Below the pieces are notes generated by a model that was not told the origin of the DNA, ran no database searches, and saw only the letters and a list, made by a program, of their open reading frames with translations. Shown piece after piece: positions 43,777 to 52,298 of a stretch of 64,000 nt of DNA. This DNA comes from Arthrobacter sp. ok362. GTDB taxonomy: Bacteria > Actinomycetota > Actinomycetes > Actinomycetales > Micrococcaceae. The stretch lies in contig NZ_FNGC01000007.1 of NCBI RefSeq assembly GCF_900102785.1, positions 156,008 through 220,007 of the forward strand, in the 5' to 3' direction. The position numbers and the translations under genes were made by a program. Every line of letters starts with the position of its first letter. Position 1 is the stretch's first letter.

Positions 43777-45051
43777 CTACGCCGGTTGGGATCCGGTGTT
43801 CGTCGTACTGGTCGGCGCGTTGGCCTGATCGGCCTGGTGGCGTTGTCGGCGGCTCGCAAGCAGGAAGGGCACCGCGATCAGCTCGATCACGCCGCCGATC
43901 GCCAGCGAGGCCGCGTAGCCGTACACATCGGCCGCCCGACCGAGCAGCGGCTGCACCACCACGCCACCGCTTGAGCCCATGAGTGAATCGAAACTGAGCA
44001 CTGTTGCCCGCTGCTTCGAGGCGATCATGTCGTTCAAGTACGCCTGCCGCACCGGCATGCCCGCCGACGATACCAACGCCCAGAGCGCCAACAGCACCAG
44101 GGCCACCCAAAATGCCTGGGTGAACCCGAGCACCGCCAGGATCACAGCGTCCAGGATGCTGCTCAGGATCAGCACGGTGGTGCGTCTGCGGACGAGGCGC
44201 CGGACGCGGGGCGCCATCCAGCCGCCGAGCACCTGCGCTCCGGCCACGATGGCCGCCGCCAGGCCCGCGACGGAGTATGCGTGAGGGTCACCGAACAGAT
44301 TGAGCAGGTAAGGCTGCAGGGCGTAGAACACATAGATCCCGACGCCGGCGCTGAACGGCGCGGCCAGCATCACGTAGCGTACGGGCGGATTCTTCAAGCC
44401 GTTCTCGATCGACGCGGCAAGCACAGCTTGGGTCGCCTGGAGAGGATGGGTCGAGCGTTCGGGGGTGAATCCGACGTCGCGCATGAGCGCAAAGGCCACC
44501 GCGAACATGGCCAGCAGCACACCCACGCGCATCAGAAACGGCACGCCTAGATTGGTGGCCTGCGCGATCACGCCGCCGGCCACAGAGCCGGCAAGCATCG
44601 CGACGCCGGACACCATCTGGCCCCGCCCTAGTACGGTCTCCATCCCGCCTTCATACCCGGAGAAGCGCAACGCATCGACGAGCCAGGCCTCGACCGCTCC
44701 AGAGAAGAACGTGAAGCCCAGGCCAAGCAGGACCGACGCCACTGCCCACCACCAGAACGGGGCGGAAAACTGCCAGAGCAGGTAGTAAAAGTAGGTCGAG
44801 ACGGCGAGGGTCACGGTTCCGAGCAGGAACGATACGCGGCGCCCCCAGCCGTCGGCAACTACCCCGGTGGGCACCTCGAACAGCACCATGCCGGCCGTGA
44901 AGAAGGCGTTCGCGGCAAACGCCTCGAGGTTACTGAGTCCGGCGTCCAACAGGAAGAGGGTGTTGATCCCCCAGATGAACGAGGCCGCAAGGGTATTGCC
45001 CAGCGTCAACGTCAGATAGATGCGCTGAATTTTTCGGGCGGCGGCGTTCAT
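43777..45051 (-). CDS. MFS transporter
   Basis: 424 residues and 12 membrane helices. The loop after helix 2 has VPTGVVADGWGRRVSFLLG, a variant of the MFS motif with the conserved Asp and Arg. The arrangement resembles tetracycline/macrolide-type exporters of 12 helices, but the substrate is unknown. The ATG at 45051 is chosen; frames further upstream cross a 42-bp repeat (45084-45125) that recurs before the gene at 45765. Confidence 0.85.
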   Translation of the reverse strand: MNAAARKIQRIYLTLTLGNTLAASFIWGINTLFLLDAGLSNLEAFAANAFFTAGMVLFEVPTGVVADGWGRRVSFLLGTVTLAVSTYFYYLLWQFSAPFWWWAVASVLLGLGFTFFSGAVEAWLVDALRFSGYEGGMETVLGRGQMVSGVAMLAGSVAGGVIAQATNLGVPFLMRVGVLLAMFAVAFALMRDVGFTPERSTHPLQATQAVLAASIENGLKNPPVRYVMLAAPFSAGVGIYVFYALQPYLLNLFGDPHAYSVAGLAAAIVAGAQVLGGWMAPRVRRLVRRRTTVLILSSILDAVILAVLGFTQAFWVALVLLALWALVSSAGMPVRQAYLNDMIASKQRATVLSFDSLMGSSGGVVVQPLLGRAADVYGYAASLAIGGVIELIAVPFLLASRRQRHQADQANAPTSTTNTGSQPA

Positions 45052-45083
45052 CGCGTCGCCGTCCCCGCCTGGGCGAGGAGGGA

Positions 45084-45125
45084 GCACGAGCCCATTCTCG
45101 TCCCCCCTGCCGGCGCGCGCCAGAG
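45084..45125 (-). repeat. 42-bp leader repeat, copy A
   Basis: Matches 46106-46147 at 36 of 42 positions. In gene orientation it contains GACGAGAATGGGCTCGTGC with inverted arms ACGAG/CTCGT, so a small hairpin is possible. It ends 33 bases before the MFS start codon at 45051, nearly the same spacing as copy B. Confidence 0.65.
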
Positions 45126-45176
45126 CCACTCGGGCTGAGGGCATAACGCAATCGACCGAGCCGCGACCCGGCCTCT

Positions 45177-45692
45177 TCAGCTGCCCCGGTTCGTGTAGAA
45201 CGACCGCCGACGCGCGTACTCATGTACCCGGTCCAGGGTGGCGATCTGTTCGCGTGCCTTCGTGGCCAGTCCGTCGAATCTGGACCCGTCCAGTCCCAGA
45301 TCGCCGGAGAGGTCGTGCAGCGTCTGCCACAGCCCCAGTTTTCCTATCACAGCCGACCGCATGAACTCGGATTCCAGCACCAGCGTCATCGGCGACCGGC
45401 TCACCACCCGCCCGTTTAGTTTGAGTCGGCCGGCCCGTTCCGCGACCCACGCCGCCGCCCGCCGCGGAGTTCGCCGCGGCAAGCCAAAATCCCCCACTAA
45501 TCCACGTACATACTCCCGCTCTTCCCGAATCTGGGTGGCGAGCGCCGCAAGCTCGGCGTGGAAGGGAGTGTCCGTGAAGTCGCGCGCCATGCGCTCTATG
45601 CGGCCCTGCCCCGCCGTGGCCCCCGCGAGGTGGTCCGAAAGGTAGAGTCCGAACAATTTCTTATCGACGGTGCCGGAAATCTGCGGTGCCAT
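45177..45692 (-). CDS. Conserved hypothetical helical protein
   Basis: 171 residues from the ATG at 45692 (GGAG upstream). Mostly helical: an N-terminal LFGLYLSDHLAGATAGQGRIERMARDF region and a long helix with alternating charges resemble a ferritin-like or DUF892-type bundle, but I cannot confirm a family and see no clear metal-ligand set. It lies between two stress-type small genes and is followed by the MFS gene. Confidence 0.65.
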   Translation of the reverse strand: MAPQISGTVDKKLFGLYLSDHLAGATAGQGRIERMARDFTDTPFHAELAALATQIREEREYVRGLVGDFGLPRRTPRRAAAWVAERAGRLKLNGRVVSRSPMTLVLESEFMRSAVIGKLGLWQTLHDLSGDLGLDGSRFDGLATKAREQIATLDRVHEYARRRSFYTNRGS

Positions 45693-45764
45693 GAAAGCTC
45701 CACTCTGATGGAAGAGTTGTTTCGGGGTCACCACCCTACAGGAGCCCCCGGCAGGCCCAGAAGG

Positions 45765-46070
45765 CTACCGAGGCGAATCGTCGTGCGTCGGGCGCCCTGT
45801 CTCGGCGTCGGGGTCCATCGCCACGAGCCCGGTGTCGCCCACCACCTCTGTCAGCTCCTGCGCGACGTCAGGCTTAAGCCAGGATGCGACCACGCTGACC
45901 CCGCCGCCGTCGTCGCGGTCAATCGCGACGTCGATTTCGGAGGCGGCCGCGCCCATGCGCGACAGCTGTTCGCGATACGACGCTTCCAGGGCAACCAGGC
46001 TTTCCTCGCTCCACTCCCCCGGTCGCATCCTCGTTGAGATTTCGACCGGTTCAGGCTGGTACAGCGTCAT
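45765..46070 (-). CDS. Small acidic conserved hypothetical protein
   Basis: 101 residues, acidic, beginning MTLYQPEPVEISTRMRPGEWSEESL. Mixed alpha/beta pattern without a recognised motif. The start is very well supported by AAGGAGGGATTATT-ATG. Copy B of the 42-bp repeat lies 36 bases upstream. The next gene on the same strand (45177-45692) follows after 72 bp. Confidence 0.65.
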   Translation of the reverse strand: MTLYQPEPVEISTRMRPGEWSEESLVALEASYREQLSRMGAAASEIDVAIDRDDGGGVSVVASWLKPDVAQELTEVVGDTGLVAMDPDAETGRPTHDDSPR

Positions 46071-46105
46071 AATAATCCCTCCTTTGGGGTTCGACCCGGG
46101 GCGGG

Positions 46106-46147
46106 CACGAGCCCATTCTCGTCTCCTTCGCCGGTGTGCGCCAGAGA
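46106..46147 (-). repeat. 42-bp leader repeat, copy B
   Basis: Second copy of the repeat at 45084-45125; ends 36 bases before the start codon at 46070. The ACGAG/CTCGT arms and the CTCTGGCGC end are fully conserved between copies, and most differences lie in the middle. Confidence 0.65.
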
Positions 46148-46286
46148 AGTCGCATCGCAGCGCCGTTGCTGCGGGGCGCTCCCGAGGGAACGCCGCGGTG
46201 GCAGACTTTGTTCACCGGAGGAGTACGAATGAGGCGGGTCCCGGTGGCCGACATGGCTGAGGCGGGACCGTGGCGACCCTGGTTTC

Positions 46287-47375
46287 CTACGTGCTGAGAC
46301 GGAAAACATCGGCCGTGATCTCATGGCGTCCGGTCTTCCGCTTTCCAGCCGGTGTCCCATACAAAACCAAGGCCGACCTGCCGTCGTCGAGCACGGTGAT
46401 CCCCTCGGCATGGTCCTCACCCTCACCGAACGGCACGTCAAATTCGCAATGCAAGTCGTCTTTCTGCAGGACCGCCTCGGCCTGCGACGTCAGAGCGTTC
46501 CGCCAGCGAAACACGGCCGTACGCCCGTCGAGCTCCATGGTGGGTCCCGCCAATACCAGCAAATCCTCTCCGTGACGGCACAGATCCCGCACGCCCAAAC
46601 CGTGCAGGCGAAGAAAGTGCTTGCGGTAGCGACGATTCCCGGGACCGATCGGCTGCGGCTCCAGGCCCGACCCGTCGCCAACCTGGAGCTCGACGATCAG
46701 GGCCCACCCGCGCAGCACCGGCCCGCGCAAACCGATGAACACCCGGTCGCCCGCAACGGCGAGGCCCTCGCAGTCAATGCCGTTGTCTTTGCCCGGGATC
46801 GGGCGCCGCCCGGTCGTCGAAGGCTGTATGAAGGTCCCCAGGTGTGGGTCATCGGCCAGGAGATCCACCAGGTCAGCGCCCCGACCGAGGCCCAGCACGG
46901 CGGGGCCTTGCTGGTGACCGGTCCCGCTGCCGCCCGGACCGAGGAGGGTCTTAGCCGGGAGTCGGGCCAACACCCGTCGGCGCTGGCTGGCCTCCACTGT
47001 CGCCAGGGATCTCTGCGCCTCCGCGGGCGTGGCGTTGCCCTTGACTTGCTTGCGGGCCGAGCCGTGCGATCCGACCAGCCACAGCGTGTCACTCTCGACA
47101 TCCAGGCCTTCGATGTCCATCTCGCCTCTGTCCCCGGGCAGCTCAAGGAGCTGTGTGAGATCGAAGCTGCGATGGGCGCGAGCCTGGTCGCCAGCCTCAA
47201 GCGTGAGGCGCTCGACACTGGTCGTCTCGTCATTGGCGACCCAAAGGTGGGGGCCTTGGCGAGCGACCGCGGACAACCCATCGCGAAGGTCATCCTTCGG
47301 GTCGAGGGTGCTGCGCTGATCGAGCACGAGGGTGATTTTGCCGGAGGGCTCGTCCGGCCGCGGCCACCCGCTCAC
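46287..47375 (-). CDS. DUF3616 domain protein
   Basis: 362 residues. The pattern DGLSAVARQGPHLWVANDET, MDIEGLDVESDTLWLVGSHG, GIDCEGLAVAGDRVFIGLRGPVLRGWA and DHAEGITVLDDGRSALVLYGTP matches DUF3616, a beta-propeller-like family of unknown function. No signal peptide. The start is a GTG at 47375 with a weak site. It lies 44 bp after the aconitase gene on the same strand and may be co-transcribed with it. Confidence 0.85.
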   Translation of the reverse strand: MSGWPRPDEPSGKITLVLDQRSTLDPKDDLRDGLSAVARQGPHLWVANDETTSVERLTLEAGDQARAHRSFDLTQLLELPGDRGEMDIEGLDVESDTLWLVGSHGSARKQVKGNATPAEAQRSLATVEASQRRRVLARLPAKTLLGPGGSGTGHQQGPAVLGLGRGADLVDLLADDPHLGTFIQPSTTGRRPIPGKDNGIDCEGLAVAGDRVFIGLRGPVLRGWALIVELQVGDGSGLEPQPIGPGNRRYRKHFLRLHGLGVRDLCRHGEDLLVLAGPTMELDGRTAVFRWRNALTSQAEAVLQKDDLHCEFDVPFGEGEDHAEGITVLDDGRSALVLYGTPAGKRKTGRHEITADVFRLST

Positions 47376-47419
47376 CCGCGGGTCACCCCATCCTCATCAG
47401 CGGCGGTCGGTCCCTCATT

Positions 47420-49411
47420 TCAGCTCCAATCCTTCATCACATCCCGGGTGTCCCGCGCTCTCCGTTCGCGTAGCCAAGGGATGAGACCACCTGCCAGGAG
47501 CATGTCCACCTGGCGACTGGAGAGGCTGTGCCGCACAGGGTAGACCTCGCCTCGGGTCTCGTTCTGCACGAGGATTTCTTTGCCTGTCACGAGGGCGTCG
47601 TGTATCCCCGTCAGCAGGAGAACATCGCCTTGTTCGATCCGGTCGTGATCGGCGGCATTCGTGAACTCGAGTGCGAGGACGCCGAAATTTGCCAGGTTCT
47701 GCCAGTGGATCCGCGCGAACGAGACGGCCACGACTGCCCTCAGCCCGAGGAAGCGCGGGGTGATAGCTGCGTGTTCCCGGGAGGATCCCTGGCCGTAGTT
47801 GGTGCCGCCGACCAGGATGTGGCCTGTCGAGTCGCGGGTTCGTGCTGCGCGGGCCGGGTAGGTGGGGTCAACCTGGTCGAAGGTGAATTCGGCGAGCTTG
47901 GGGATATTGCTGCGGTAGGGCAGAACGCGCGCACCGGCTGGCAGAATCTCATCCGTCGAGACGTCATTCCCCACGACCAGGGCGACTGGTGCCTCGATGC
48001 GGTCGGCGAGGGGACCGAATACCGGAAGCGAGGAGATGTTTTCGCCCTTGACCAGTGCTACTTTGCCGGCTTCCTCCGGCGCCAACGGCTTCTCCAGCAT
48101 TGTCAGGTTCACGCTCGACACCTCGGGAAGTTCGATCTCGGGGTATTCCAAATCGAAGAGCTCTGTCAGGTCCCGCGGGTCGGTGATCGTTCCGGTGAGC
48201 GCGGCAGCCGCGGCCGTCTCCGGTGAGCACAGGTAGACCGAGTCTTCCTTCGTGCCCGAACGGCCGGGAAAGTTGCGGGGCATCGTGCGCAGGCTGTTGC
48301 TTCCGTTCGCGGGGGCCTGGCCCATCCCGATACAGCCCATGCATCCGGTCTGATGCAGCCGGGCTCCGGCGCTGATCAGATCAAACGTGGCGCCCATCTT
48401 GGTGAGATCCTGCAGGATCTCTCGGGAACTCGGATTCACGTCGAAAGACAGTCCGGGGTGGCACTGCCGCCCCTTCGTGATTGCAGCGACAATGGCGAAG
48501 TCGCGCAGGCCCGGGTTGGCTGAGGACCCGATCACGACCTGCGCCACCGCCCTGCCTGCCACCTCCTGCACCGGAACGACGTTGCCGGGCGAGCTGGGCA
48601 GCGCGATGAGCGGCTCGATCGTAGCGAGATCGATCTCGTCGGTCACGTCGTAGGTGGCATCGGAATCGGCGAGGAGTTCGGTGAAGTCGTCCTCGCGCTG
48701 TTCGGAGCGCAGGAAGGCCCGGACCTGGTCGTCGGCCGGGAAAACCGTGCTCGTCGCACCGAGTTCGGCGCCCATGTTGGCAATCACGTGCCGGTCCATC
48801 GCGCTCAAGGTGGCGAGGCCGGGACCGTGGTACTCGATGATCCGGTCCCTGCCGCCCTTCACGCCGTGCCGGCGCAGCATTTCGAGAATGATGTCCTTTG
48901 CGCTGGTCCACGGCGGCAGCTTGCCAGTAAGCCTCACGCCCCAGATCTCCGGCATCTTCAGGTAGAGCGGTTCGCCCGCGATTGCCAGGGCTACCTCGGT
49001 GCCGCCGACCCCGATTGCCAACATCCCAAGTGAACCTGCGGCCGGGGTATGGCTGTCGGAGCCGACCATGGTTTTGCCCGGAATACCAAACCGCTGCATG
49101 TGAGTCGGATGGGACACTCCGTTTCCGGCCTTCGAGAACCACAGACCGAACCGGCGGCAGGCCGAGCGGAGAAAATCATGGTCCTCCGCGTTCCTGCTGT
49201 CGGCCTGCAACAGGTTGTGGTCTACGTACTGCACGGATACTTCAGTTTGTGCCTGGTCGAGCCCGAGGGCCTCCAGTTCAAGCATGACCAAGGTCCCGGT
49301 CGCGTCCTGGGTTAGCGTCTGATCGATATGCAAACCAATCTCACGCCCGGGAAGCATTTCTCCGGTGACCAGATGGGATGCGATGAGCTTTTGGGCCACG
49401 TTGTAGGCCAC
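47420..49411 (-). CDS. Aconitate hydratase, compact (~660-residue) type
   Basis: 663 residues. The 3 iron-sulphur domain (GSDSHTPAAGSLGMLAIGVGG, HQTGCMGCIGMGQAPA with two cluster cysteines, SSANPGLRDFAIVA) and the swivel domain (GGTNYGQGSSREHAA with the catalytic SSREHA) are all present. It interconverts citrate and isocitrate. It belongs to the shorter aconitase branch seen in Aquifex/Geobacter-type bacteria, not the roughly 900-residue AcnA typical of actinobacteria, so it is probably a second copy. Start: GTG at 49411 with AAGGA upstream. Confidence 0.88.
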   Translation of the reverse strand: MAYNVAQKLIASHLVTGEMLPGREIGLHIDQTLTQDATGTLVMLELEALGLDQAQTEVSVQYVDHNLLQADSRNAEDHDFLRSACRRFGLWFSKAGNGVSHPTHMQRFGIPGKTMVGSDSHTPAAGSLGMLAIGVGGTEVALAIAGEPLYLKMPEIWGVRLTGKLPPWTSAKDIILEMLRRHGVKGGRDRIIEYHGPGLATLSAMDRHVIANMGAELGATSTVFPADDQVRAFLRSEQREDDFTELLADSDATYDVTDEIDLATIEPLIALPSSPGNVVPVQEVAGRAVAQVVIGSSANPGLRDFAIVAAITKGRQCHPGLSFDVNPSSREILQDLTKMGATFDLISAGARLHQTGCMGCIGMGQAPANGSNSLRTMPRNFPGRSGTKEDSVYLCSPETAAAAALTGTITDPRDLTELFDLEYPEIELPEVSSVNLTMLEKPLAPEEAGKVALVKGENISSLPVFGPLADRIEAPVALVVGNDVSTDEILPAGARVLPYRSNIPKLAEFTFDQVDPTYPARAARTRDSTGHILVGGTNYGQGSSREHAAITPRFLGLRAVVAVSFARIHWQNLANFGVLALEFTNAADHDRIEQGDVLLLTGIHDALVTGKEILVQNETRGEVYPVRHSLSSRQVDMLLAGGLIPWLRERRARDTRDVMKDWS

Positions 49412-49531
49412 GGTGGGCTTCCTTACTCGATGGCGAGGCCGGACGCTTCCGTCGGCAATGAACCGGCCACCGGGCACTCCCCTTATCCCCAAAATAGCCC
49501 ACTCCGGGCGCCGGGAACAGTGGAGGGCCTG

Positions 49532-50593
49532 TCATCGCAGCGCTGTCGGCCCCGGGACGCTCTTGGTGTTCCAAGAACTGAGGAAGGCCAGTGCCGCAGC
49601 CAATCCCGCACTCAGCACAACGGCTCCCAGCCACATCGACACAGGCCATTCAATCGATGACGCCAGGGCGATGCCGGCCAGTTGGCCCGTCCAGATAAGT
49701 GCCGCGAGTATCGCGGTGACCGCCGGCAACCGGCGCCTTAGCCACGGCCCCTCCCGTAGGGCGAGAAGCAGGTCAGCCACGATCGCGATTATCGTGGCCC
49801 CGGCCGCACCGGCCACCGCTGGCGGGCGCAGCCCCGACATGGCCAGGGGCAACCACGCCACCACGGCGACCAGGATGGTGGCAATGCCGTAAGGCGGCCG
49901 TCGGGCTCCGGAGAAGGTGTAGAGGAAGGGGCCGATGATCAGCGCTGTCGTCACCAGATAGCTGGCCAGTCCGAGGGCCGGGGGCAGCTCCGCTTGGGTG
50001 TGCCCGGGACTCCCGATTGGCGTCTGTAGATATGGGACGGCTGGCGGGGTCCGGACGAAGGCCGAGCAATAGATGAGGAAGAAGGCGCCCAGTCCGGTCA
50101 TCAGGGCGAGAGACAGCACCGCAGGCGGCGTCCACTTGAAGGCCTGTGAGCCGCTGGCGTCCCGTGCACTACGGATGCCGGTGCCAAGGATGAGGAACAG
50201 GCTGAACCCCAGCAGCAAGTGTGTGGGGCTCACCAGCGCATCGAGGGAGACTTCGATGCCCAGGATCTCGTGCCAGGCCAGATCCAGAACGCCGGCGACG
50301 GCGAAGAGGGCGAGTCCGATGACGGTGCTTTGGTAGCCGGCCGGTATCGCCCGGGTCACCGGCCGCCCGGGCTGACGGTTCCTCCAGATCAGGCTTGCCG
50401 TCCACGCCGCAGTGGCCACGAGGCCCGAATAAAGTGCCGCGTGCCAGGGGGTAAAGAAGGTTTCCAGCCCGGGAAGGTGCAGGTGGGCCCAGCCGTCCAG
50501 GAAGACGGCCAGAAGGAGCCAGATGCCCAGCAGTTGCGTCACAAGATCGTTCCGCGCCCCTGCCCGGAGAGTCCGTGCTGCCGTGTCAACCAT
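49532..50593 (-). CDS. Polytopic membrane protein
   Basis: 353 residues and about nine membrane helices. The N-terminal LLAVFLDGWAHLHLPGLETFFTPWHAALYSG and DLAWHEILGIEVSLDALVSPTHLLLG contain His residues in or near helices, as in some haem- or copper-binding membrane proteins, but I do not recognise the family. GAGGAG precedes the ATG at 50593. It lies 120 bp upstream of the aconitase start on the same strand. Confidence 0.7.
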   Translation of the reverse strand: MVDTAARTLRAGARNDLVTQLLGIWLLLAVFLDGWAHLHLPGLETFFTPWHAALYSGLVATAAWTASLIWRNRQPGRPVTRAIPAGYQSTVIGLALFAVAGVLDLAWHEILGIEVSLDALVSPTHLLLGFSLFLILGTGIRSARDASGSQAFKWTPPAVLSLALMTGLGAFFLIYCSAFVRTPPAVPYLQTPIGSPGHTQAELPPALGLASYLVTTALIIGPFLYTFSGARRPPYGIATILVAVVAWLPLAMSGLRPPAVAGAAGATIIAIVADLLLALREGPWLRRRLPAVTAILAALIWTGQLAGIALASSIEWPVSMWLGAVVLSAGLAAALAFLSSWNTKSVPGPTALR

Positions 50594-50996
50594 GGTCGCT
50601 CTCCTCGCACTCAACGTGCCACCCCACGAGGGCCAGGGCGGCCCCTACCTGGCCCCGGCCGAATGGTTAAAGCTTGGACCTCCCGGTGTCCAACCGCCAG
50701 TGCCGGCCGACGCCGATGCAGAAGCCTTCAGTAGCGCTACGGAGGATCGTGTCCGACCTGCTGCGATTCCGTCAGACCCATGCTTTCAGTTCGGTTTAGC
50801 TGATGCCGGATATCGCAATTTCGGCATGGGATTCGATAAAGGCCACGGTCCGCGGCATCAAAATTATCCCAATCCCGAGGTTCGAATCAGAAAATCTCGA
50901 GATTGGTCTGAGAGACTGCGCGAGACCAAGCTGCCAAAGTCGGTGAGCCAGATGAATGGAGCCATTTGCTCGCAGGATTGAGAGGAGTTGATTGTG
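50594..50996. other. Gene-poor, lower-GC interval
   Basis: About 400 bases without a supportable gene. Base composition drops markedly after about 50790 (AT-rich runs such as TTCGATAAAGG and AAAATTATCCC). This, together with the next two genes up to about 52.3 kb, looks like a patch with a different history from its neighbours. Confidence 0.45.
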
Positions 50997-51224
50997 ATGG
51001 ACAGGGAAAAATCGGGGGGCTCCGAGGACTCGAATGACGGGCCGCCTATACAGGCAACCTTGGTAATTCGAGTCTGGAAGGACACGGAAAGTACCGAACC
51101 TTTTCGGGCCAGAATCATCGCGGGATCGTCGGAAGATGACGAACCCACGATTAGTTATGCTCGCGGCCGGGCGGAAGTAGTGGCAGCGGTGAATCGTTGG
51201 CTCTACAGCCTGCCAGATGTTTAG
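50997..51224 (+). CDS. Small hypothetical protein next to a BTAD regulator
   Basis: 75 residues beginning MDREKSGGSEDSNDGPP; the core QATLVIRVWKDTESTEPFRARIIA and the end VVAAVNRWLYSLPDV suggest a small alpha/beta fold. AGAGGAG lies nine bases before the ATG at 50997. No family recognised. It lies convergent with the BTAD regulator gene, and both are in the lower-GC patch. Confidence 0.6.
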   Translation: MDREKSGGSEDSNDGPPIQATLVIRVWKDTESTEPFRARIIAGSSEDDEPTISYARGRAEVVAAVNRWLYSLPDV

Positions 51225-51294
51225 GAACGTGCCCCAGTGAAAGGAACGATTTGCGTTCGGCTTCCGCCATTTCGCGCCCGTCCAGGCTCGGCTC

Positions 51295-52062
51295 TCACAA
51301 AGCGTCAGCGACGAGGCGCCGAATGGCCTCCGACGGCGCAAGGCCCATGTCCTCGTTCAGCTTGGCTCGATACTTTTCAAAGGCCCGAAGCGCGGCGGCA
51401 TTGTTGCCCTGCTGCCTTTGAGCCTGAATGAGAAGTCCAACCGCACTTTCACAGAGCGGTTCAAGTTCGAGTGCCGCCTCAGATGCTTCCAAGGCAACCT
51501 CAAAGTCGGAGCGCACCAGCGACTCACGAGCAAGGATGTGGAATGCGTGGAGCCGATCCTGCCGCAATCTGCTCTGTTCGAACAGCACCCAATCGTCATA
51601 CCAGCCCGGGAGCAGCTCGGCATCGCGTAACAGGTTCAGGGACGAAGCAGCGTTCCCATTGAGCCCAGTTTGAGTTAGTTCTCGAATGCAGGACCGGACA
51701 CGGTGCAAGTCGACGTCCACCACATCGCTGAGGGAAAGCACGGCGCCCCCGTTGACCAACAGGCCCGGGACCTGTCGTGAGACCAGGTGCATGCTCACTC
51801 GCAGACTCTCCATGGCCCGACTCTCGGAACTCTCCGGCCACAGGAGCCCGACCAGGTAGCTTCGAGGGCGGGGACCGTGGATAGCCAAGGCAGTTATGAG
51901 CCGCTGTTGACGCGCCGCAACATGCAAGATGCACGAGTCCCTGCAGAGTTTCCACGATTGGAACAGGCTCAGCTGAAAATGGCAAAAGTTGCTTCCCAAT
52001 ATGACCCCCCAAATCCAGCGCGACTGCGAGCTGGAAACACTTCTAGCCACGAGGATCCGCAT
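51295..52062 (-). CDS. BTAD-domain transcriptional regulator (AfsR/SARP-like)
   Basis: About 255 residues. A winged-helix-type N-terminus (FQLSLFQSWKLCRDSCILHVAARQQRL ... SYLVGLLWPESSESRAMESLRVSMHLV) is followed by a bacterial transcriptional activation domain of TPR-like helices (VDVDLHRVRSCIRELTQ ... ALEASEAALELEPLCESAVGLLIQAQRQQGNNAAALRAFEKYR). The start is uncertain: an ATG at 52062 has no family-like residues for its first 23 codons, and a TTG at 51999 is as likely. The gene is lower in GC than its neighbours. Target genes unknown. Confidence 0.78.
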   Translation of the reverse strand: MRILVARSVSSSQSRWIWGVILGSNFCHFQLSLFQSWKLCRDSCILHVAARQQRLITALAIHGPRPRSYLVGLLWPESSESRAMESLRVSMHLVSRQVPGLLVNGGAVLSLSDVVDVDLHRVRSCIRELTQTGLNGNAASSLNLLRDAELLPGWYDDWVLFEQSRLRQDRLHAFHILARESLVRSDFEVALEASEAALELEPLCESAVGLLIQAQRQQGNNAAALRAFEKYRAKLNEDMGLAPSEAIRRLVADAL

Positions 52063-52298
52063 TTCGGTTGGGGATGTCAATGGCCCGCCGTATGTGGCAG
52101 TTCTGTTAAGCGAAATAGCGTGAGTTGGGGCACCCTGACAGCTCATATAAAACAGCGATCGCCACTAAACTTTCCTTAGAATCAGGGTCGAAAGTCCCTA
52201 GCGACGACGACTATCTAGAGACGATTTATGAATTGCCAGTAGCGTGGCCATCCGCCGACCGGAAGCTCGCTGACATGGCCGGCGGGTGATGCTCCCCC

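Noticed and set aside
46086..46104. GGGGTTCGACCCGG, resembling a tRNA T-arm
   Set aside because: No acceptor or anticodon stem can be drawn around it; it lies in the leader of the gene at 45765.
46229..46294. 22-codon plus-strand frame preceded by GGAGGAG
   Set aside because: It runs into the antisense of the DUF3616 gene and has no coding character; the ribosome-like site is probably chance.
47370..47392. TCACCCGCGGGTCACCC near the DUF3616 start
   Set aside because: The arms are direct, not inverted, and the spacing to the second hexamer does not make TCACCC-N5-GGRTGA.
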